Assembly (NCBI GenBank): GCA_003165075.1
Contig: PLSM01000119.1
Location: 41,027 to 105,026, forward strand
DNA: 64,000 nucleotides
Source: Acidobacteriaceae bacterium
Lineage (GTDB): Bacteria; Acidobacteriota; Terriglobia; Terriglobales; Acidobacteriaceae
Direction of reading: 5' to 3'
The translations under genes were made by a program, and so were the position numbers. The notes beneath the pieces were generated by a model. It saw only the letters and a program-made list of their open reading frames with translations, did no database searches and was not told the origin of the DNA. Each line of letters begins with the position of its first letter. Within the stretch, counting starts at the first letter, position 1. Below are positions 9,024-17,020 of the stretch, one piece after another.

Positions 9024-10040
9024 ATGAAAGCCATGGTGTTGGAACGTCCGGGGGAAGCAGCGATCAAGGCGGTGCCGGAGCCGCCGGCAATAGGCGAGGA
9101 TGAAGTGTTGCTCCAGGTTCGGATAGTCGGCCTGTGCGGCACGGATTTGAGCTCGTATCGCGGGCGCAACGCGCTGGTAAGCTATCCGCGCATTCCTGGC
9201 CACGAAGTTGCCGCTACCGTAGCCGAACTGAACCCGCGGCACCCGGAGTGGCAGATCGGCACTGAGGTTACGGTATCGCCATACGCAAACTGCGGACGAT
9301 GCTCCGCTTGTTTGCGCGGGCGGCCCAATACCTGCAAGGCCAATCAGACGCTCGGCGTGCAGCGCGACGGCGCATTGACGGAATTCATCCGCGTTCCCGC
9401 GTCGCGCCTTTTCCGCGCTCATCTCACACTTAAAGAGTTGTGCCTGGTGGAGCCGCTCACGGTAGGATTCCACGCGGCGGCGCGCGGGCGTATTGCGCCG
9501 GGTGACACGGTGGCTGTATTCGGATGCGGCGGCGTGGGGCTGGGAGCTGTGGCTGGTGCAGCTTCTCGCGGAGCGACCGTGATTGGACTCGACGTGGTGG
9601 ATGCCAAGCTCGCCTCCGCACGCAAGGCGGGCGCGGCACACGCCGTCAACACCGCCAGTGGCGACCTGCATGCGCAACTTGCCGAGCTGACTGGAGGTCA
9701 CGGTCCCGACGTCGTCATCGAGGCCATTGGATTGCCCGAAACATTTCGTGCCGCGGTGGAAGAGGTGGCCTACGCCGGACGTGTGGTCTACATCGGCTGG
9801 ACCAAGGAGCAGGTGGCCTACGAGACGCGGCTCTTTGTATTAAAGGAGCTGGATATTCTGGGTTCGCGGAATGCGCTGCCCGAAGACTTTCGCAATGTAA
9901 TCCGCATGTTGGAGGCGCACCGCTTCCCGGTGGAAGGAGCAGTCTCACACATGATTCCGATGGCGGGTTGTCCAGACATTCTTGAAGCTTGGAGTCGCGA
10001 GCCTACACATTTCAGCAAGATCATGATCGAGGTGTGCTAG
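9024..10040 (+). CDS. Zinc-dependent alcohol dehydrogenase (sugar/sugar-acid dehydrogenase)
   Basis: A 338-aa medium-chain dehydrogenase. The catalytic-zinc Cys is in VGLCGTDLSSYRG and the His-Glu in PGHEVAATV. The structural zinc loop is CGRCSACLRGRPNTC, followed by the Rossmann motif VFGCGGVGLGAVAG, indicating NAD(P) use. It oxidises or reduces a sugar, polyol or sugar acid; relatives include sorbitol and L-galactonate dehydrogenases. I chose the ATG at 9024 (MKAMVLERPGEAA), with AGAGGA upstream, over the longer frame opening at 9000. It diverges from the UxaA-family gene, leaving 134 bp for both promoters. A likely job is oxidation in the deoxysugar route of this locus, inferred from neighbours. 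Confidence 0.88.
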   Translation: MKAMVLERPGEAAIKAVPEPPAIGEDEVLLQVRIVGLCGTDLSSYRGRNALVSYPRIPGHEVAATVAELNPRHPEWQIGTEVTVSPYANCGRCSACLRGRPNTCKANQTLGVQRDGALTEFIRVPASRLFRAHLTLKELCLVEPLTVGFHAAARGRIAPGDTVAVFGCGGVGLGAVAGAASRGATVIGLDVVDAKLASARKAGAAHAVNTASGDLHAQLAELTGGHGPDVVIEAIGLPETFRAAVEEVAYAGRVVYIGWTKEQVAYETRLFVLKELDILGSRNALPEDFRNVIRMLEAHRFPVEGAVSHMIPMAGCPDILEAWSREPTHFSKIMIEVC

Positions 10041-10101
10041 GGCCTTTGGAGACTACTAAGCCGCACCAGTGGGCGGTCATTCAATATCAATACGCAAAAA
10101 G

Positions 10102-10131
10102 TTGCAAATGACACTCGCCGGGTGGTATACC
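10102..10131 (+). promoter_or_regulatory. Candidate promoter for the glycosidase-mutarotase-isomerase operon
   Basis: TTGCAA (10102-10107), an 18-bp spacer and TATACC (10126-10131), 81 bp before the TTG start of the glycosidase. The TTGCAA is itself palindromic and could overlap an operator. Confidence 0.5.
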
Positions 10132-10212
10132 TTGGCCGCGGGTTGAGGAGCGTCGTACAGGCCATCGTGCCTGTGCCGGGACGCACTTTTACTCGGAAAG
10201 AGAGGCACGATC

Positions 10213-11703
10213 TTGCGAGCGTTTTTGAAACAGGGACTTCTGGCCATCTTATGCATGGCCGCGGCGGTGACACTCTACGGCCAACAAGCAACGACCCTCA
10301 CCATCAAATGGGACAAGACCACGGTGGTTTCCAAGTCCACGCCTACGCTACAGGTGGTGGTGAATCCGCCGCTGCGGCACGGCGAGCCCTTGGGAATAGG
10401 CGCCTACAAGGCCGTGAAAGAACTGGGCGCGGACTACGTGCGCTATGTGCCATGGCTGCCATATCCAAAACTGGGAGTGGCAGAGCTGGAGCCGCCCACG
10501 CCGCAAAAGACCAGTTGGGACTTCAGCCTGATTGATCCCATGACCAAGGACTTTCTGGCCGCGACCGAAGGGCACTCACCGGTAATGAACTTCAGCACCA
10601 TGCCGACCTGGTTGTTCAAGACGGACAAGCCTGTGACCTACCCTGCAGATCCCAACCAGGTGTTCTGGGACTATACGCAGGGAACGGAGATGCGCGATCC
10701 CACCGGCAAAGAAATAGGCGACTACTACGGCCGTTTGGTGAGCTGGTATGTGAAGGGCGGCTTCACCGATGAGAACGGCGTTCGGCACGAGTCCGGCTAC
10801 CACTACAAGTTCCCCGTGTGGGAAGTGCTGAACGAAGTGGAGTCAGAGCATTCGTCGACGCCCCAGGCATACACCACACGCTACGACGCCATCGTCGAGG
10901 CCATTCATAGCGTCAGCCCGGACACGAAGTTCATGGGCATGGCGCTGGGAGGACCCAGCGATCATCCGGACTTTGTGGAGTATTTCCTGAATCCGGCGAA
11001 CCACAAGCCAGGCATCCCGCTGGACATTATCTCGTATCACTTCTATGCTTCGCCGTCTCCGAGTCAGAAAATCGATAGCTGGCAGTACACGTTCTTCGAC
11101 CAGGCCGCCGGCTTTCTGAATACCGTCCACTACATTGAGTCCATCCGCAAGCGGCTCTCGCCAGCGACAATGACGGACACCGACGAGCTTGGTGTGATAT
11201 TGCCGACCGACAACACCCCTGCGGACAAAGTGGCTCCGCCGGCAGCCTACTGGAACCTGGCCGGATCGCTTTATGCCTACCTCTATATCGAGCTTTCGCG
11301 ACTTCAGATCGATATCATCGGAGAGTCGCAGTTGATCGGCTACCCCACTCAGTTCCCCAGCGTGAGTATGATGGACTGGACCAACAACAAACCCAACGCG
11401 CGGTTCTGGGTGCTGAAGCTGATCAAGGATAATTTCCACCCCGGTGACAAACTGGTGGAAACAGAAATCGGCGGTCCTGCGTCTCCCGATGTAGAGGCGC
11501 AGGCCTTTATTACCCCTAGCGGCCACAAGCTGTTGCTGGCCAACAAACGTGATCATGCGATCGAATTGCCGCTGCAGGATTCCGACAAGGCGAGCGCGTC
11601 GACGGTGGATCTGGAAACTGGCGATGGACCGGCCCGCACTGTGAAACCGGCGGGTGGGAAGATTAAACTCGAAGCATTTGCTGTTACGGTGGTGACCTGG
11701 TGA
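10213..11703 (+). CDS. Exported GH39-like glycoside hydrolase
   Basis: A 496-aa secreted enzyme of the clan GH-A TIM-barrel fold, most like family 39 (beta-xylosidase/iduronidase). The signal peptide MRAFLKQGLLAILCMAAAV supports the TTG start at 10213, which has AAAGAGAGG upstream. The acid/base Glu is probably E208 in PVWEVLNEVESEH, and the nucleophile E325 in MTDTDELGVI at the end of a later strand. A C-terminal beta domain (about 415-496) ends TVDLETGDGPARTVKPAGGK. The stop overlaps the start of the mutarotase gene (GTGA), so the two are co-translated. It would release a monosaccharide outside the cytoplasmic membrane for the downstream isomerase and mutarotase. The sugar cannot be read from sequence. 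Confidence 0.75.
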   Translation: MRAFLKQGLLAILCMAAAVTLYGQQATTLTIKWDKTTVVSKSTPTLQVVVNPPLRHGEPLGIGAYKAVKELGADYVRYVPWLPYPKLGVAELEPPTPQKTSWDFSLIDPMTKDFLAATEGHSPVMNFSTMPTWLFKTDKPVTYPADPNQVFWDYTQGTEMRDPTGKEIGDYYGRLVSWYVKGGFTDENGVRHESGYHYKFPVWEVLNEVESEHSSTPQAYTTRYDAIVEAIHSVSPDTKFMGMALGGPSDHPDFVEYFLNPANHKPGIPLDIISYHFYASPSPSQKIDSWQYTFFDQAAGFLNTVHYIESIRKRLSPATMTDTDELGVILPTDNTPADKVAPPAAYWNLAGSLYAYLYIELSRLQIDIIGESQLIGYPTQFPSVSMMDWTNNKPNARFWVLKLIKDNFHPGDKLVETEIGGPASPDVEAQAFITPSGHKLLLANKRDHAIELPLQDSDKASASTVDLETGDGPARTVKPAGGKIKLEAFAVTVVTW

Positions 11704-12059
11704 ATATGAATCCGACTACTCATTCTGCAGAAGGCGAGCCGCTGAAGCGGTTCGCCTTCATCCTGCGGCTGCGCCCGGGCGTTGCCGAAGCTTATGAAAA
11801 AGCGCACGCCGCAGTGTGGCCCGAGATGCTGGCCATGCTGAAAAAAGGCGGCATCCACGAGTACTCCATCTTCCGCAGAGACGAACTGCTGTTCCTCACT
11901 TTCAAGGCGGTGGACTTTGAAGCGACCTGGAGCCAGTTCGACAACGATCCCGTCAATCTGCGCTGGCAGGCGACGATGGAGCCGCTGTTTGCGCCCAATG
12001 AAGGCTTGCTTCCCGGTGAGCGCTTTCCGATGATGAAAGAAGTCTTCTACATGCCGTAA
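11700..12059 (+). CDS. rhaM: L-rhamnose/L-fucose mutarotase (RhaM/YiiL family)
   Basis: A 119-aa dimeric alpha-beta barrel enzyme that interconverts the anomers of a 6-deoxyhexose. Family features are FAFILRLRPGVAEAYEKAHA, the VWPEMLAMLKKGGIHEYSIF stretch with the active-site His and Tyr, and a C-terminal MMKEVFYMP. Length matches RhaM (about 104 aa) with a slightly longer N-terminus. The GTG at 11700 overlaps the glycosidase stop; an ATG two codons later is equally possible. Together with the isomerase downstream it argues that the locus handles L-rhamnose, L-fucose or a related deoxy sugar. Confidence 0.88.
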   Translation: MNMNPTTHSAEGEPLKRFAFILRLRPGVAEAYEKAHAAVWPEMLAMLKKGGIHEYSIFRRDELLFLTFKAVDFEATWSQFDNDPVNLRWQATMEPLFAPNEGLLPGERFPMMKEVFYMP

Positions 12060-12106
12060 GGGATGCCGGGGACCAACGGCTCCCCGCCAAACAGAGAAGA
12101 GGAACC

Positions 12107-13537
12107 ATGACAAGCAAGAGAGCCTTGCGCGTGGGACTCTGCGGAATTGGCCTGGATGCTTATTGGCCTCAGTTCGCGGGACTCGAGAAGCGGCTTGAAG
12201 GATACGTGGCACACGTGGCGGAGCGTCTCGCTCGTCCCGGCGTCGAAGTGGTTAACCTGGGCCTGGTGGATTCGCCGCAGCGCTCCTATGAGGCGGGCCA
12301 CCAGTGCCGCCGTGAAGACATTGACGTTCTATTTTTGTATGTCACTACCTATGCGCTTTCGAATACCGTACTGCCGTTGGTCCAGCGAGCCGGTGTACCG
12401 GTTATTGTCCTGAACCTGCAGCCCGAGGCCGCCATCGATTACGCGGCCTTCAATCGGCTGGGGGATCGGACGGCAATGACCGGCGACTGGCTCGCTTTCT
12501 GTTCGGCGTGCCCCGTTCCAGAGATCTCCAACGTAATGACGCGGGCGCGCATTCCTTTCCACCAGGTAACCGGCGTGCTGGACGAAGCCGCGACCTGGAA
12601 GGAAATCGAAGAATGGCTTGCCGCGGCACGCGTGCGTTCCACATTGGCTTCGGCTCGCCTGGGCCTGATGGGCCACTACTACAGCGGCATGCTTGACATC
12701 ATGACCGATGTGACGCTGGTCTCGATCGTCTTTGGCTCGCACGTTGAGATTGTAGAAGTGGACGAGTTGAGCGCCCTGGTGGCCGAAGTCGAGGAGGCCG
12801 CCCTCGAGCGTCGTGTCAAAGAATTTTTCGAGAGCTTCGATGTGCAGCCCGACTGTCCGCCAGACGAACTGCGCCGCGCCGCACGCACTTCGGTGGCCCT
12901 GGACAGATTTGTCGAGCGCCACGAGATGGACGCCATGGCCTACTACTATATGGGCTCTGGCGTGCCGGCAAACGAAGATACCATGAGTTCCATCATCCTC
13001 GGCACCTCTCTCCTGACCGCGCGGCACGTTCCCGTGGCTGGCGAGTACGAGGTAAAGAACGTGGTGGCCATGAAGATCATGGATGTAATCGGCGCCGGCG
13101 GCTCGTTTACCGAATACTATGCAATGGACTTCAAAGACGACCTGGTGCTGATGGGCCACGATGGTCCTGGCCACATCGCTATTTGTGAGGGCAAGACCAA
13201 GGTGCGTCCGCTCAAGGTCTACCACGGCAAAGTGGGCCGAGGTGTCAGTGTGGAGATGAGCGTGAAGCACGGCCCTGTGACGCTGCTTTCTGTGGCTGAG
13301 GATGCGAAGACGGGCTTCAAGCTGGTCGCTGCAGAGGGTGAGTGTGTGCCCGGTGCGATTCTTGAGATCGGCAACACCAACAGCCGTTACCGTTTCCCGC
13401 TGGGCGCGCGCGGCTTTGTCAACGCATGGAATGCGCAAGCAGCGGCGCACCACTGTGCGGTAGGTGTGGGGCACGTGACGGCCACGCTGGAGAAGGCTGC
13501 GGCCTTGATGGGCATCGGATTCCAACGCGTCTGTTGA
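12107..13537 (+). CDS. L-arabinose/L-fucose isomerase family protein
   Basis: A 476-aa aldose-ketose isomerase-like protein. The metal-binding residues of L-arabinose isomerase (E306, E333, H350, H450 in E. coli AraA) have counterparts at E313 (PVAGEYEVKN), E336 (GSFTEYYAMDF), H351 (LMGHDGPGH) and H449 (AAAHHCAVGVG). The site therefore looks complete and Mn-dependent activity is likely. Overall sequence is far from true AraA, so the substrate is open: fucose, rhamnose, arabinose or a modified sugar. AGAGGAACC precedes the ATG. It is the last gene of the three-gene run after the exported glycosidase. Convergent neighbours downstream are unrelated. Confidence 0.8.
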   Translation: MTSKRALRVGLCGIGLDAYWPQFAGLEKRLEGYVAHVAERLARPGVEVVNLGLVDSPQRSYEAGHQCRREDIDVLFLYVTTYALSNTVLPLVQRAGVPVIVLNLQPEAAIDYAAFNRLGDRTAMTGDWLAFCSACPVPEISNVMTRARIPFHQVTGVLDEAATWKEIEEWLAAARVRSTLASARLGLMGHYYSGMLDIMTDVTLVSIVFGSHVEIVEVDELSALVAEVEEAALERRVKEFFESFDVQPDCPPDELRRAARTSVALDRFVERHEMDAMAYYYMGSGVPANEDTMSSIILGTSLLTARHVPVAGEYEVKNVVAMKIMDVIGAGGSFTEYYAMDFKDDLVLMGHDGPGHIAICEGKTKVRPLKVYHGKVGRGVSVEMSVKHGPVTLLSVAEDAKTGFKLVAAEGECVPGAILEIGNTNSRYRFPLGARGFVNAWNAQAAAHHCAVGVGHVTATLEKAAALMGIGFQRVC

Positions 13538-13598
13538 TGCTCAGATCTGCACGTGAGCGATGATTGGAAGCTCGGGTTAGCTGAAGATTGGCATTGGT

Positions 13599-13958
13599 TC
13601 AGGAGCGCGCCGGCCGTGCGCTGAGCGCGCTCTTGACACTGAAGCCAGTCAGAGCCAGCACGGCGACACCCTGAAGGTCAGCACGGATGTCGAATGGATT
13701 GCCGAGCAGTCTGGCAAGTGTGATACAGGCTGCCAGCCATGCCAGATTGCCGAAAAAGCAGGTCCACGACAGCGACCTATCCCCATGTCGATTTGCGCGA
13801 AGAAGATTTATGGCGGCCAGCAACAGAACCGCAAAGCTGGCGCTCAGGGCCCACAAGAGGGTCATAGGATCCGACTTGTAAGCGATGTACGATCCGAAAG
13901 CATGGCCAATGGCAGACAGCACCAGAATCCCTGCGCAGATCATGTCGGTTTTCTTCAT
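13599..13958 (-). CDS. Small four-helix membrane protein, unknown
   Basis: A 119-aa protein with four hydrophobic segments (about 7-27, 36-53, 65-83 and 91-108). It starts MKKTDMICAGILVLSAIGHA and ends in a basic tail. AAGGAG lies 6 nt before the ATG, a strong start. It follows the aquaporin gene on the same strand with 67 bp between, so it may be in the same transcript. No family was recognised; the topology suggests a small integral membrane protein of the DUF/DoxX-like size class, but no motif supports a function. Confidence 0.7.
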   Translation of the reverse strand: MKKTDMICAGILVLSAIGHAFGSYIAYKSDPMTLLWALSASFAVLLLAAINLLRANRHGDRSLSWTCFFGNLAWLAACITLARLLGNPFDIRADLQGVAVLALTGFSVKSALSARPARS

Positions 13959-14025
13959 CGTTGCTCCTTGGCTTCAAGAATGGGCGTGCAGCGCGGTCAC
14001 GATTCGCAGGCGCGAGTTGGGTCCA

Positions 14026-14754
14026 TCATAGGCGTGCATAGTGCAATAGCAGACCGGCCAGCGCGCCTCCTGCAAGATCGCCGATGATGGGGATGGGCGC
14101 ATAGCTCCAGTTAGAGCCACCTTTGCCCGGTATGGGCAGAAGCGCATGGGCGATACGTGGACCCAGGTCGCGCGCGGGGTTGATGGCGTAGCCAGTGGTG
14201 CCGCCCAGCGAGAGGCCAATGCCCCACACCAGACTGGCTACTAGCCAGGGACCGACGCCCCCCGCTGGACCGGTCGCAGAAACTCCATGCGAGCCGATGG
14301 CTCCGGCCACCACCACCAGAACCGCAGTGCCCAGAGCCTCGCTGATGATGTTGAACAATGGGCTGCGCACCGCTGCGTTGGTACAGAAGATGCCCAGCTT
14401 GGCTGCCGGGTCAGGCGAAAGTTTCCAATGCGGTCCAAAGTGCAGCGCCACCAGCGACGCACCACCCATGGCACCCAGCAATTGCGCCAGCCACATGCTC
14501 GGCAAGTTCGCATAGTTTCCGCTGGAAACAGCGCTGGCCAGCGTGATGGCGGGATTCAGGTTGGCGCCGGGGCTGCCGAAGGCCTGCGCCACCAACACGC
14601 CACACAGCACGCCCAATGCCCAACCGGTGGTAATCACCATCCATCCGGCGTCGGCTGCGTAGGACTTGCGTAGAGTTACGTTAGCGCCCACGCCATTGCC
14701 CAGCAGCACAAGGACCAGCGTACCCAGAAACTCGCCAAACCAAACTGAATGCAT
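14026..14754 (-). CDS. glpF: Aquaglyceroporin / glycerol uptake facilitator
   Basis: MIP-family channel of 242 aa with six transmembrane helices and both half-helix motifs: GANLNPAITLA (NPA box 1) and GYAINPARDLGPR (NPA box 2). The Asp after NPAR is a feature of glycerol-conducting members (GlpF) rather than strict water channels. The start MHSVWFGEFLGTLVLVLL has AAGGAAG upstream; the longer frame to 14865 is rejected because it adds a charged, non-family segment. It passively transports glycerol or small polyols. No glycerol kinase gene is adjacent; a GlpK-like FGGY kinase lies 15 kb away in a sugar operon. Confidence 0.92.
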   Translation of the reverse strand: MHSVWFGEFLGTLVLVLLGNGVGANVTLRKSYAADAGWMVITTGWALGVLCGVLVAQAFGSPGANLNPAITLASAVSSGNYANLPSMWLAQLLGAMGGASLVALHFGPHWKLSPDPAAKLGIFCTNAAVRSPLFNIISEALGTAVLVVVAGAIGSHGVSATGPAGGVGPWLVASLVWGIGLSLGGTTGYAINPARDLGPRIAHALLPIPGKGGSNWSYAPIPIIGDLAGGALAGLLLHYARL

Positions 14755-14929
14755 CAAGGCTTCCTTCGCGCGTCTATTCTGCCCGGTGGCCTCTGCCAGG
14801 TGGCCGGAACAGCTCCGGAATCCGGCAAAGCGCGCACAAACGATCGATTCGCGGAACCTTTGCATTCTGCACTGTCAGGCCTGCCCTCGCCAAGGCTCTT
14901 CGCAGACAGCAAACGCTTAAACCACGCAG

Positions 14930-16006
14930 TTATGGCTTAGACGGTGTGGGATGATCCGCGCCAATCGTCGCGCCTGCGTATTTTGACCATTGGGAAAGAA
15001 GCTCGTTTACCACCACGTTTCCCACAGCATATGCGTCTTCCAGCGAAGGCAGATAGGCGCCGAACTGGCTGGTGCGTTGCGCGGCCAGACTGTCGGCGGC
15101 GCTCATGCCGCGCGGTTGCTGGTCGAAATTGCTGACCACCCGCAGTACCAGGATGCGCTGCCAGTCTACCCGGCCCGCTTGGGCCAGTCCTTTTAGCGAG
15201 AGCAGCGTGCCCGTATCTTCCATGGCCGTGGTCACAAACTGCCCTTGCCCACCGGTAAAGTAACTCACCCACTGTGCGGCCCAGGCATCATAGAGCTTGC
15301 CGTGCCAGTAGGTTGACGAAGAGAGCTCGTCGCCGATGGTCACAAACGGCGGACGCTGGGCGGCGATGCCGTCAAACTGCGCGCGAATGTTCTTCAACTT
15401 TTCCGAGTCCGGGAGCGGGGTAGCGCGTGTCAGGTTGAATGCCCACTCAGCGAGGCCCGTGTTCAGCGCATGCACCTGGCCCTCGAGCGGCACGGCCGGC
15501 GGTTCAAAAGGACGCGCCTTGCGCAGCGGAACGTAGCCGGTGGTCCAATCGGGTGGCATCTCTCTGGCATCGATCTCGTAGCCCAAGTCGCCATCCACTA
15601 CCCAGCGTGTCCACACTGCCGAACCCAGCGAAGCTCGCTCGGGTGTGGCACCGGCAATTCCGGCAATGATCCAATAGGCGTGTCTCAGGTCAAAGCGTGG
15701 GTCCAAGCCGAGCGCCATGATGGTGGCCGCGGCGTGTGCAGTACCTTGACCCGTCAGCACCGCCATCTCGCCCTCTCCGTTCATGCGTACGGCGTGGTAA
15801 CCGGCAGGGAGCGGGTACACGCGGTCCAGGTGGTCGCGCTCGACCCAATATTGCAATTCGCCGGGTTCGTCGCCCGTGTCGGCGCCCAACTCGAACATGG
15901 CGACCACCACCACCTTCACTGGAATCGGATGTGGTTTGGCAGTGGCGACGGATGCGACGGCGATCAGCCCCAGCAGGCCAGCAAGAGTGCGTGCGCGAAT
16001 CATCAT
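14930..16006 (-). CDS. Exported purine nucleoside permease (NUP) family protein
   Basis: A 358-aa protein with a signal peptide (MMIRARTLAGLLGLIAVASV, then ATA) and the NUP-family fold. Visible features are KVVVVAMFELGADTGDEPGE, the nucleoside-phosphorylase-like glycine loop AYWIIAGIAGATPE, and TTAMEDTGTLLSL. The family is named after a fungal nucleoside transporter, but the fold resembles nucleoside phosphorylases and there are no transmembrane helices here. Binding or hydrolysis of nucleosides in the periplasm is more likely than transport. The frame stays open upstream to 16516, across a gene on the other strand; I rejected that extension. It diverges from the SAM-hydrolase gene, with 87 bp between starts. 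Confidence 0.8.
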   Translation of the reverse strand: MMIRARTLAGLLGLIAVASVATAKPHPIPVKVVVVAMFELGADTGDEPGELQYWVERDHLDRVYPLPAGYHAVRMNGEGEMAVLTGQGTAHAAATIMALGLDPRFDLRHAYWIIAGIAGATPERASLGSAVWTRWVVDGDLGYEIDAREMPPDWTTGYVPLRKARPFEPPAVPLEGQVHALNTGLAEWAFNLTRATPLPDSEKLKNIRAQFDGIAAQRPPFVTIGDELSSSTYWHGKLYDAWAAQWVSYFTGGQGQFVTTAMEDTGTLLSLKGLAQAGRVDWQRILVLRVVSNFDQQPRGMSAADSLAAQRTSQFGAYLPSLEDAYAVGNVVVNELLSQWSKYAGATIGADHPTPSKP

Positions 16007-16093
16007 TGATTGCGATGGTACCCGAGAAGAGCAGGAAAAAGGGCAATCGGCACGATCGAATTGTCGGGTTATACCATAGGAAGGATGTTCGAG

Positions 16094-16993
16094 GTGAGAC
16101 GCGTGCAAAGGACAACCAGATTTTTGATTGCGGCGGTGATGACACTCGCAGCGTGGATATCGCCGGCACTGGCTCAACAGCCGTTGAAAGTCGTTGGCTT
16201 TATGACCGACTTTGACGTGAAAGACGACGCAGTGGGTATCTGCAAGGCGGTCATGGACGGAGTTGCTCCCGGTGTTCGCATTATCGATATCACCCATCAG
16301 ACCGAGCCATACAACATCGCCATGGGCGCGCGATTGCTTGCGGGCTCTGCGCCGTACTTTCCTAAAGACGCAGTCTTTGTCGTGGTCATCGATCCCGGCG
16401 TAGGTTCCACGCGCAAAGCGATCATCGCCAAATCGCGCCTGGGCCAGCTCTTTGTGCTCCCAGACAACGGGCTGCTCACGCTTGTGCAGGATCGAGATGG
16501 TATTGCGGAGGCGCACCAGATCACGAATCCGAAATGGATGATCGGCTCCGGCATCTCATCGACTTTTCACGGTCGCGACATATTTTCGCCTGCCGGGGCG
16601 CACTTGGCGCGAGGAGATGACTGGACGCAGGCGGGCCCGGCACTAGACGTGAGCAAACTGGTGCGGCTAGACCTGAAGAGCGCAATCGTCGATGAAAAAG
16701 GCCTGCATGGACAAGTGCTCGGCACCGACGGACCCTTTGGGAACCTGGTGCTCAACGTGCCTGCGGAGACGTTTGCGCAACTAGGCTACAAACTCGGAGA
16801 CCAGGTGCCGATTACGCTGGGCGGCAAGGGCTATACTATTCCGCTTGTGAAGACATTCAGTGATGTGCCGGTAGGCAAGAATCTTTTTTTCATCGATTCG
16901 CGGGGGCGGCTATCGATTGGGATCAACCAAGGTAACTTCTCTGAGACCTACAAGGTAGGCGAAGGCGCAGAGTTGACGATTCCGAAAAAGTGA
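16094..16993 (+). CDS. Exported SAM hydrolase (DUF62, SAM hydroxide adenosyltransferase family)
   Basis: Family that splits S-adenosylmethionine into adenosine and methionine with water as nucleophile; related to fluorinase. Counting from the GTG, the conserved triad appears as D100 and R107 (VIDPGVGSTRK) and H159 (STFHGRDIFSP). Their spacing (7 and 52 residues) is the same as D68/R75/H127 of the archaeal enzyme as I recall it. Unusually, the protein begins with a signal peptide (about 1-28: FLIAAVMTLAAWISPALAQ). The GTG at 16094 has AGGAAGG 9 nt upstream; the ATG at 16085 directly abuts that motif and is less likely. It diverges from the NUP-family gene and is followed by another exported enzyme 27 bp downstream. 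Confidence 0.87.
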   Translation: MRRVQRTTRFLIAAVMTLAAWISPALAQQPLKVVGFMTDFDVKDDAVGICKAVMDGVAPGVRIIDITHQTEPYNIAMGARLLAGSAPYFPKDAVFVVVIDPGVGSTRKAIIAKSRLGQLFVLPDNGLLTLVQDRDGIAEAHQITNPKWMIGSGISSTFHGRDIFSPAGAHLARGDDWTQAGPALDVSKLVRLDLKSAIVDEKGLHGQVLGTDGPFGNLVLNVPAETFAQLGYKLGDQVPITLGGKGYTIPLVKTFSDVPVGKNLFFIDSRGRLSIGINQGNFSETYKVGEGAELTIPKK

Positions 16994-17020
16994 AGCGAAG
17001 TGAGCCGGGAGGGTTTGAAG

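Noticed and set aside
12329-13525. A 398-codon minus-strand frame opposite the AraA-type isomerase
   Set aside because: Antisense shadow of a gene with clear active-site residues; composition (His/Arg-rich) is typical of shadow frames in GC-rich DNA.
14930-16516. A 528-codon open frame that would extend the NUP-family gene far upstream
   Set aside because: The first 170 codons lie antisense to the SAM-hydrolase gene and match nothing; a signal peptide starts cleanly at 16006.
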